Assembly (NCBI GenBank): GCA_026874595.1 | Contig: CM049316.1 | Span: 60,461,676 to 60,525,675 of the forward strand | Length of the DNA stretch: 64,000 nt | Direction: 5' to 3' | DNA from: Sipunculus nudus | Lineage: Eukaryota > Annelida > Sipuncula > Golfingiida > Sipunculidae | In this document: piece after piece, positions 55,481-64,000 of the stretch | Layout: each line of letters starts with the position of its first letter | Position numbering within the stretch: the stretch's first letter is position 1 | The notes under the pieces: generated by a model | Databases searched by the model: none | What the model saw: only the letters and a program-made list of their open reading frames with translations | What the model was told of the DNA's origin: nothing | Translations under genes and position numbers: made by a program

Positions 55481-57070
55481 TAATGAACCAAAGGTATTGT
55501 GCGAACTGTGGAATATACAAATGTAAAACGCGATGTTCATTGTGAGATGCCGTATATGCGTTTCTCAGGGCCATATAATGTAAGTTGCAGTGAGGGAGAT
55601 ATCTATATTTGTTAATCAATTCATTTCATTTTATAAAACGTATGTTTCAAAGATAGATGACATATTCATACAGCTTAGAAAGGAAATATCTTTCAGGATT
55701 TAGTTTAATCTGAATAAAATATTCAAAATAAATTTAGTTGATTGGCAGGTATAAGGTTTTAAGATAAATAATATTTCAAATTACCCTGAGGCACTTTGGA
55801 ATATGAACTTTGGATTTGCAAAGGCTCATGTTCCATTAATATTATATTACGTAATGTAGGGTATCACGTAATCTTGGATAATCTTCAGTTTAATATTACG
55901 AAATCTAGGGTACGAATGGCCTAAGATGAACTATGTACAGAGTATATTATGTCTGAAGCAATTAGGAGGTAGAATAAGGAAGTATAATACACAAAATAAG
56001 AAAACTGTTATAAGCCCCCCCTCATCCAGTAAAAAAATTGCATTTCAATTTTCATTAAAAATTTACAAATTTTGAGCTCCATCCGCTACGACATTCTTTT
56101 AAGAAAATACATTTTTCTTTTAAAAAATTCATTTCGTTATGTGTTTTCATCTGTTAAGTGAAACAAATATGTCAAAGGTAATGCAAGGGCAAAAAAAGTA
56201 TGTCTAAGAAACCAACCTTAACTTCTTTTGTTTTTCCTTAGATCTGCCCCCATTTTATAAAATATGTCCAAAAATAAGACCAAGGTAATGCTACAAAAAC
56301 TGTTTACCGATCTAAAGTTAATAGTGATAGGACGATTGATAAATGGCGTTATACCTACAACTTCAATGCAATTCATTAAATTTCAACCAGAGGAAAAGTA
56401 ATGAATTCAATCGGATAGGATTATATTAGACATTTGATTAGAACGTGACTTCTTGAGTAACTTATGTCTTTCAATCTCTAACCTGAGAAAACATCTATTT
56501 AATTATTTAATATTTTTTTATGGATATATAACCTGATTTTATAAAAAAAAAATCCTTGGCATAACGTACAAGTGCAGTTCAGTTAGGTTCCGCGTGCAGA
56601 TGGCTTTTAATGATCATATTTATAATTAAACTGGTCCAATCGAAGCTCGATCTTTCTCCAAGAAAGTGAAACTAAATATAAATTTGGAGGTAATCAGGAG
56701 ACCTTGACTTCTTAATAAGAGTTCTAATTTGAGCATATGTGAGCACAAATTGTTGTCCTTTAATAATAAAAAAGTTCTCACCATCGGTTATGCATTGTGT
56801 ATGGTCACATAACATAACGATATATTTGATATGACTGTAACAGACTCAAAGAGTATAGAATGTATAATAACGTTCACCACCCATATGTCTTGCAAACAAA
56901 TGTAGCTAAATATTATTTTTTATCATGATTTGTTTATAAATAGTAGCGAGCGTCTGTCTATATACCCATGCAGTAAAAGGTGTCTTCTTTCAGGCAGATT
57001 CTTAGCTAAAATAATATAATCTTGTACCATTTATAAAAAAATAGTGGAAAAAAACAAACAATTTGACAAG
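55480..57070. other. Intergenic, no supported gene
   Basis: AT-rich sequence without recognisable coding blocks; lies downstream of the CUB/LDLa gene's 3' end. Confidence 0.5.
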
Positions 57071-57210
57071 CAGGAAAATATGACGGGGTACGGTCAGAAA
57101 TGTTGAATACATCTACTTAACTACAACAGTTGGTCCGAACAGTACACCTTTAACTGCCACTCCAACGTCTTAACAATATAATGTCGACGTTTGGGTGACA
57201 GGCTAATATT
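57070..57210. repeat. Short repeat shared with intron 5 (37735-37880)
   Basis: Both hold AGTACATCTACTTAA/AATACATCTACTTAACT, then a GAACNGTA...ACTGCCAC block and GTCGATGTTCAAGTGGCAG / GTCGACGTTTGGGTGACAG. Strongly diverged. Confidence 0.45.
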
Positions 57211-57591
57211 ATAGAACAACCCCCTCGTTAATGTTTGATATATGGTAATATCACTGAAACTTCACGATCATTTGGCAACCAACTGCGGCATACAGGTCAT
57301 AAAATACATGGATATGGAATTACTCTGAATGCAAATATCAGTTAGAAGATGGTGTCATGTATTTTATTTTCTATTACATGAGGTCTCATATTAGCGTATG
57401 CACACAGTGAAGTGTCATATTTTAAACCTTTTTTACATGAGTTTCCAGTTAGACATATGCCAAAGGGCCTGGTAGTTACACACTGTCGACATCCTAGGGA
57501 TAATATACCCATAACCCATACCCGTAGCACACAACGTTTGATTAGGATTCTGGCGGAGGTACTCATGCAGTCTTCTACTACTTTTTAAAAT

Positions 57592-57597
57592 TTATTT
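57592..57597 (-). terminator. Candidate polyadenylation signal of the CUB/LDLa gene
   Basis: AATAAA on the minus strand, about 640 nt after the stop codon. Another lies near 57363. Neither is proven. Confidence 0.3.
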
Positions 57598-58239
57598 ATA
57601 CAACTATATACTCCCGCTGCCCAAACACACCTTGACGACCATACAAGAAAAGACAACAAACATCACTTAATTCGAATATATTAGGGATCATATGTACAGA
57701 GCAAAAAAAGGCACAATTTTATCACCATTACTCACTAGATAAAAACAGAATGACAACATACCCAAGGCAATAAATGCAAGCGGTTACAAAACACTAACGA
57801 GCTACCTATATCTACCCTAATGTATATGTATTTGCTTGATATAATGTTATCACTGAGACACACATCTGTATATTGTGGGGGGATTCAATATACATATATA
57901 ACTGATATGATATATGAGGTCGTGTGCTGCATAAAAAAATCATTGCCAGCCCTTGTTATAACACAAGAATTCCCTGAAATCTTTTTATAACCCGTCTCGT
58001 ATGTATGCAGAATATAATACAATTATTGCATAACATCCTTGACCATTTGTTGTTAGTATCGTTGCCACATTACAGGTATATCTGCTGTTAGATTTCCTAG
58101 CGTTACCGTGTGTCGGATATATCATATTCACGAAACAGTCACCACAGACCAATGCATGGGAGACCCAGCTTGCTCATTTGAAAAATGTAATTTTACATGA
58201 AGAGAAATATCGGTTGTATCAAATGTGTACATCATTTAC

Positions 58240-58527
58240 TCATTGCTTTTTGGTTTCTGTAGCTGGTTTTGACTGATCTGGTGCCGGTGTTGCAGTAGCG
58301 GCCGCAGCAGAAGTAGATGGCGCTGTTGTCGCTTCCGTTGATGCAGTTGGTGGTGGAGCAGCACGGGAAGCAGCGACCGGCACAGTAGCAACAGTCTGGA
58401 CGAATGCCATGTTTGTGTACTGGTTGGTCATGGTGTAGGGCGGGGGAGGCTCGAAGCCGCTGTTCGCTTTGGCGTAGCTCTCTCCGGGTCTTGGCTGCAC
58501 TATCACACGTGGTCCACCGTATCCAAT
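58240..58527 (-). CDS. Cytoplasmic-tail terminal exon with PPxY motif
   Basis: Acceptor ttttttttag. 95 codons and stop, reading [40 protein letters not shown] and then an Ala/Thr/Pro-rich end [16 protein letters not shown]. The PPPPY stretch is a likely docking site for NEDD4-type WW domains. Confidence 0.82.
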   Translation of the reverse strand: MGYGGPRVIVQPRPGESYAKANSGFEPPPPYTMTNQYTNMAFVQTVATVPVAASRAAPPPTASTEATTAPSTSAAAATATPAPDQSKPATETKKQ

Positions 58528-58595
58528 CTAAAAAAAATACATTTTTTTGTTAAATCCTGTTATGATTGTTATCCTTATTTTTAATCTTCTTCTTC

Positions 58596-58635
<40 letters not shown>

Positions 58636-61600
58636 CAATAAGATTATAAAACAAGGTATATTTTATTTCCATTAACATATGTTTTGAAGAAGAGGAAAAT
58701 AAGATATAGAGGGCTGTGCCGCTAGGCAGCAACAGGGAAAACTTGCTGAACATGCAATTATATGGCTGGCCCATTTGAGTCGAACAGGACGGACAGCGAC
58801 AATTGTTTATGTGCTGCCAAGTGTGTACCGAAATTAAACTTGTCACCGGTGCATCCATGATGAAATGTCACGTTTACCTACTGAAGGAGCCATCACTTGA
58901 TGCACGTGCTTATATGTAAATGTCTCTTATTTTCCCTTTTAATCAAGTGGCTCATATACCAAGGGGAATATTCCATGCATTGTTTATGATTCAGTCACTC
59001 TGTCAGTGCTCAGTATGGGTGTATATATTTTACAAATCATATAGAACTGTGACAATTCTGCATTTTAGCAGGAATCTGGTTTGGGAAGTTATTCACAAGT
59101 TTGCTGTTTGGACGAGACAACCTTATCATTTGACCTATCCATGAACTCTATGTGACCTTAATCGCATATTCATTTAATGAATAATCATGAGCAGAGCAGT
59201 TGCAAGTAACCAATCAAATTACCATTGGCAAAGTAAAGGGTCAAACATCCTACAAGCGCAAAATTTGCATAATTTGGGCGACTCTCCAAATAGAACATGT
59301 GTAGTCTGCACCTGCACCTGTGACGGCAGGTTTTCTTGGATATTTTTTTCATACAAAGGAGACAGTATAAAAAGTTCTAGACCAAAGGTTACAGGAGTCA
59401 TTCCGCCGTATGCCTATTGTGAATAATAATGTCTTATCTGGCACGTAATTCGTATGAGACAAATAATCCAAAATTTGGCCAAACATTTCACAATGATGCG
59501 ATATATTCATCACTAGAGAACAGAGATATTGCAATTTCAGCTGATGACGTCAGTCAATGCGACGTCATACGTCATCAACCTTTGTGACGTCACTATTGTC
59601 TTTTAAAGAGCTATCACAACCATGGGAATGGAAGGCCTTCTGTATGGGAGCGTATATATTGGTTGCTCATTAGCATAATAAGGTTAAAAAGGCGGAGCAT
59701 AAGGCCTCTGGTGGTGAAGTCAAGTTGGTTTTTCTTTATAAAAAAATACCCCCCCCCAAAAAAAAAAAAACCCAAAAAAAAAAAAAAAAATGCTGAGCAT
59801 AAGATCAAATTCATACAATATTGTACACCATATACGAAAGGGTAGTAACCATGTTTCATTACGATGAAAGCAATTCAAAGATGACTCATAACATTGAGAG
59901 GGATCGTATACGTAATGTAGCAGATATCTTCTAGTGGCATGACTTACCTGGATGCCAGGAGCCTGAGCGTTCAGACGAGCCTTTCTGGCTTTGATGCAGA
60001 AGTATAGAGCCACCAACCAAACGATGACGATGAACAATGCGCCAATGACAATGCCCGCTATCTGCCACCCTGACAGTCCTCCTTAAAGAAAGAGTGTGTA
60101 ATGGAAATTCTATTCCTTCAAATGTTTCTTTGTTTTAAAAAAGATTTATTATCTACGTGTTTAGAGAACACTATAATGTCATCACATCCCAATGTTAACG
60201 TCTTCCATGCTCAATTTCTTTTTAGATATTAAAAAAAAAATTGAAATATCCTGGTTGACGTTTAGGCTTCGATAATGCGAAATACAAAGTCGCAACAGTA
60301 TCTTTGAATCATTACGCAATCAACTTGAACCTTGAAGTAAGTCTGTTTTTTTTATAATTTACGGTTATACCACAATTGGTTATCAGCACCACATAGTGTT
60401 TAGGCTTGAAACTATTGTGTTTCTTCATTTTCTCCTTAATGTTAAACATAATCAGAAATGATATTTCGGTTAATTACAGTGTAATTACTGCCATCTACCT
60501 AAAATTTATAATAATCCATCCATCAATTTGGATAAACAAATAAACCATTAAATAAAAGAGTGGCCATCTTTTTTAGGAATGTTTTGTTTCACTGAATGAA
60601 CACCAGGTGGCACTCAGTAGAAAATGCGGTGTTACCGTAAATATGAAACAACCCATTTCAAAGTACTCCAATATGGATAACACATACGCACAGGTTTTGG
60701 GTTTGAATCTGATATTGACAGAATTTACATGGACAGGACTCCAAATCAAACCCTGGAAAAGCAAACATTCTTATTTGGACAGGTTCCGAAATCAATCCTT
60801 TTGGCTGCAATATGCCCCACGAGAGGGTTGGTGTAATTTTTTGTTCATAATATTGTTTCCAGTATCTTTAGCCCCTCCATATTCCTGGGCCAACAATAAT
60901 ACTGTGGTTGCCGTTTTGTTTGTGAGGATTTCAAATTCGCGAAAAGAGAAATTATTGCGAATATGAAACCGCTGGAAATAAAATCAACATAGATGAACAA
61001 AAGGGGTGATCCATCTGTACAAACGGATTAGTTATCACACCTCTGATTAGTTATCTCACCTCCGATTAGCCATCCCACCTCTGGAAATAACCTAATCAGC
61101 AACATAATATGTGCATGGTATCGAAACCAGCCCGCGCATACAAGCATTAATTATTGTATGTTAAAACGCGGTAATCACAGGGTATCGATATATCAACAGT
61201 GACATAGGTCATAATGCAAAGACTGAACCAGAAATCAGTAGGGTACTGTAGGATTTATTCTAAAAAGAAAATAAGTACAAACACTGCTGTACTTGAATTA
61301 ATAGGTGCATTCGCGAAAATGAATACCGCACGAAACAGTAATAATGAAGAAATCGCGAAATGTTAACCTCGCGAATATGATGTTAACCACAGTACTTGGT
61401 ATTGCAAATGTATGTACTCACTGTAAGGACAACCAGCATACGAGGTAGACTCGTCCGACCAGTCAGCGCAGTTATCAAGGCCGTCACATCTGAGCTTGGA
61501 AGGGATACATCTGTCTCCTAGCGCGCACTTGAATTCTCCTGCGGTACTGTTACAATTACCTGAATGTGTGCACGAATATAATACAGTTATAGATCTTAAA

Positions 61601-62232
61601 TATTCATGATATGCCGAAAGCTTTTAATTATACTACTCCTAAGATAGAGCTCTCAATATGACAGAGGTTACATATTTTCAAAATCTGCCATACACTTAAG
61701 TGTAGAGAGGTGCCCGTATAAAATAGGTGCCAGTCAAGAGAGGTTTTCTTATATATCTTATATTATATTAATACTAATAAATATAAAATTAACATAGTCA
61801 CTTGTTGTAGGTCATGACATTTCAAACATCACATTTCAATTATCTGATTTTGAAGTAACATAAATAATTTTACTTTATGGTACAATTTTCAATTGTGTAT
61901 ACTACAAATCTATAATTGTCACATATTGCTATTTCTATCTGAATCACTTAGAAATTCAGTTCCTCGGGTAACTGTTCATGTATAATCCTCTGATACGTTC
62001 ACTGGTTTATATAATTTGTGTGAGGAGAGTCAACAAAGCAATAACCACCTGTAGATTAAAATTAATTAATTTATCTATTTATTCATACCTGAGCGATAAG
62101 AGGTGTAGACCAGGTCAAAACCCCGTCGATAATTAGCAAACAGCCAATCACCACTCATGAAGCGTATCGTCATCTCGCCCTGTGTGAACACGTATGAAAA
62201 CGGCGGTGATCCGTACCCGCACAGGATGGGAC
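58240..62232 (-). CDS. CUB / LDLR class A transmembrane protein, 3' part (four exons)
   Basis: Exons 62089-62232, 61422-61559, 59948-60081 and 58240-58527 join in frame to the stop at 58240. In order: the end of a CUB domain ([20 protein letters not shown], then [20 protein letters not shown]); one LDLa module with six cysteines ([20 protein letters not shown], then [16 protein letters not shown] and a last C); a transmembrane helix ([20 protein letters not shown]); a basic stop-transfer KARKAR; and a tail of about 100 residues with PPPPY (a PPxY, WW-domain ligand) ending in Ala/Pro/Thr-rich low complexity. CUB plus juxtamembrane LDLa plus TM recalls NETO-type receptor auxiliary proteins, but the orthologue cannot be named. 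The gene starts beyond the right edge. Introns within the modules are phase 1, typical of shuffled extracellular domains. Confidence 0.82.
58597..58635. repeat. (ATT)n microsatellite
   Basis: About 13 trinucleotide units in the last intron of the CUB/LDLa gene. Confidence 0.85.
59948..60081 (-). CDS. Transmembrane exon
   Basis: Acceptor ctttaag, donor gtaagt. Reads [20 protein letters not shown], then [25 protein letters not shown] single helix followed by basic residues fits a type I membrane protein. Confidence 0.85.
60570..61400. repeat. Intron with dispersed 'TTCGCGAAxATGAA' repeat fragments
   Basis: TTCGCGAAAAGAGAAAT at 60937, ATTCGCGAAAATGAATACCG at 61311 and CCTCGCGAATATGATGTTAA near 61367 recur in related form at 42668 and 38910. 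Also a short tandem CTGATTAGTTATC.CACCTC at 61040-61085. Non-coding. Confidence 0.4.
61422..61559 (-). CDS. LDLR class A exon
   Basis: Acceptor cacattcag, donor gtgagt. Six cysteines and the calcium-binding [14 protein letters not shown] motif are all present, so the module should fold. Confidence 0.88.
62089..62232 (-). CDS. CUB-domain C-terminal exon
   Basis: Acceptor atgtttcag, donor gtatga. Begins in phase 1 and reads [20 protein letters not shown], then [28 protein letters not shown]. The cysteine and the final F-x-L-x-Y pattern fit the last strands of a CUB fold. Confidence 0.8.
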
Positions 62233-64000
62233 CTGAAACATTAAAATTTGAAAAAGCTGCATGCTTGTTTTTTTTACTTTGAAATATACTCATTGGTAAT
62301 GATGATACATTTATAACATTCTTTCCTCTAATATTTACTCATTCTGCCATTTTACATGGTTATTCTAGCTGTCTCATAAATTCCGTAATCAAAAACTACT
62401 TCCTTACGGAAGATTCGGACAGTGATTAAACAGTCATTAAATTATGGAAAATGCGACAGTGGTGGTAGCTCCCTGTTGGTTCCATAGAACATCGACACAA
62501 AACAGATTGACACAATATGAATGGCTCCTGTAAATATGACATAGGCTTATCAGAAACTGATTCGCATTTTGAAATAGTTATAGATATTCTGGTTAATCTA
62601 TCCTGAAAATGATGAGCACCTTTTTTCAGCAGATTCCCTTGCTCAGTCGCAAAGAGAAATTTTTCACAAAGCTGTCCTGCCCGCTATTTTAGGAATCATC
62701 AACAAGGAAATTAAACGAATCCAATGACTCGCTTGCGATTCCTGTACCAACTCAACAAAACAAATCTGTTGCCAGTTTTAGATCATTGTTTTTGCAATGC
62801 CAGGTGTTATCAAGAATCTGCATGACCAGTCGTAACCCTATCCAGTTTCCGGTACATAAGTTCTGGCTCTACGTAATATGAACCGTTTTGTTATAGGTTC
62901 ATAACTGAAATTATATTTCACGTTGGCGAAAATAATAGCAAGGTAATTTAGGATATCTGCCTAATAGACGGAGAAAATAGAGCTAAATAGAATAAAACAT
63001 CTTATGAAAACTGGATAAATATCTTATTGAGCAAACGTAAATGTTGTAGGAGTACATTTTTAAAAGAAATTGAGATGCAACTTCTACTCCTGTTGATTTT
63101 CTGTGGCCTGCCAAGCTCTCGTGTTTATCTTTTATTACATGACCCTGTCCTTGCCCTTATGAGAAAAGTTGTCCAAAAATTGTATGTCCCAACTAAATAT
63201 TGGTTCCATTAGCAAATTTATTACAAACTTTATAGATATAGTTTTAAGTTATAGATGACATATTGTAGGCACATATTTTCATCAACTGTAAAGCATTATT
63301 CATGAACTTTGATATTTTGGAATAGATTTGTTAACATCAAAGTGTTTAAAAAGTATTCTTGTACACCAAAGAGGTCAGGTCAGATGTCAGGTCACGGGTC
63401 ACAAGAGTTCATGCCTTAGCAATATGGCTTTGGCAGTGAGGTCATTTGCTCTTCCCTTCATGAAAAAAGACCTTTATATCATAGGTAACATCACCAGGAC
63501 ACTCCCCATGTACGGCAACTGAGAAATAAAGGATAGATAGGAAGAGTGAACATAGTCTAAGCTGCATCTTAAGCGTAACGTCTCTTTAATTCGTTTATTC
63601 TGGTATACCAGAAGGGCCGCTACGCAAAATAATAATACCATATTCTAGGCGGAGTATGGAGCCCGGATTACCCGGTGTGTAATTCTTAGCCTTGCACCAA
63701 GGCAAATGAACCATTTTGACTCATTTGTACTTTTTACCATTGTTACTTAATATCTGATTGGCCTTTATGATTTGGGCCCCATCGCTGCAAGCCTATAATC
63801 ACAGATCACGATATATCTTGCCGTTTAGACTTTTGTAGCAAAGCCTCTTCGTGACTGAAAGCATGACAGATGGGGGGGGGGGGGACATATTTTATTTGGA
63901 TCCAACCGTCCTTTTACACAGTCTCTGGGTAGAGGTCTTGTACGAGTGATATTAGCACTGAGGAATTTTGCCTTAAACAATAAAACAAACTTCAAGGGGG
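62233..64000 (-). other. Intron of the CUB/LDLa gene running off the window
   Basis: No further CUB or signal-peptide exon was found up to the right edge. A G run at 63872-63882 and AT-rich DNA only. Confidence 0.5.

Noticed and set aside
58550-58858. 102-codon minus-strand frame ending in poly-Asn
   Set aside because: Lies in an intron and is extended by an (ATT)n microsatellite; no family features.

Overview
The window is nuclear DNA from an animal. The genes are split into many short exons with canonical GT/AG borders, the introns are AT-rich, and transposons, minisatellites and long (TA)n tracts are abundant. The gene content, the divergent intron repeats ending in acggacgg-type tracts and the DIRS-like retroelement suggest a marine lophotrochozoan, most likely a mollusc. 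That taxonomic guess rests on general impression and was not tested.

Layout. (1) 399-43030, minus strand: one complete gene of 21 coding exons. All exon borders and phases fit, giving a 3579-nt reading frame (1192 residues). Residues 1 to about 967 are cytosolic alanyl-tRNA synthetase (AARS1). The last exon then continues, without a stop, into an almost complete translation elongation factor eEF1B alpha (EEF1B2-type GTP exchange factor, about 211 residues). This in-frame AlaRS-eEF1B fusion is the main discovery here. (2) 43031-58239: mostly gene-free, with a probable first non-coding exon and ETS-type promoter of the fusion gene near 46.1-46.2 kb, a tRNA-Glu(UUC) gene at 50.9 kb, two weak orphan exon candidates (47.7 and 49.5 kb) and many repeats. 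(3) 58240-62232 and beyond the right edge, minus strand: the 3' end of a single-pass membrane protein gene. It encodes the end of a CUB domain, an LDLR class A module, a transmembrane helix and a tail with a PPxY motif.

Mobile and repeated DNA fills the introns. The most telling items are two minisatellites (10639-12533, 36-bp unit; 28208-28740, 40-bp unit), each of which has amplified the 3' splice site of the adjacent AARS exon. Intron 20 holds a 1.9-kb internally deleted DIRS-like element that still has both inverted terminal repeats, the internal complementary region and a tyrosine recombinase remnant. There are also an hAT MITE with an exact 8-bp target duplication, several TA-flanked inverted-repeat elements, a tRNA-derived SINE nested in another repeat, and an inverted-repeat element whose terminal hairpins carry compensatory base changes.

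Functional link: AlaRS charges tRNA-Ala, and eEF1B alpha recharges eEF1A with GTP so that it can carry aminoacyl-tRNA to the ribosome. Fusing the two would place a synthetase on the elongation-factor complex, much as valyl-tRNA synthetase is bound to eEF1B in other animals. This consequence is inferred; the fused reading frame itself is seen directly.
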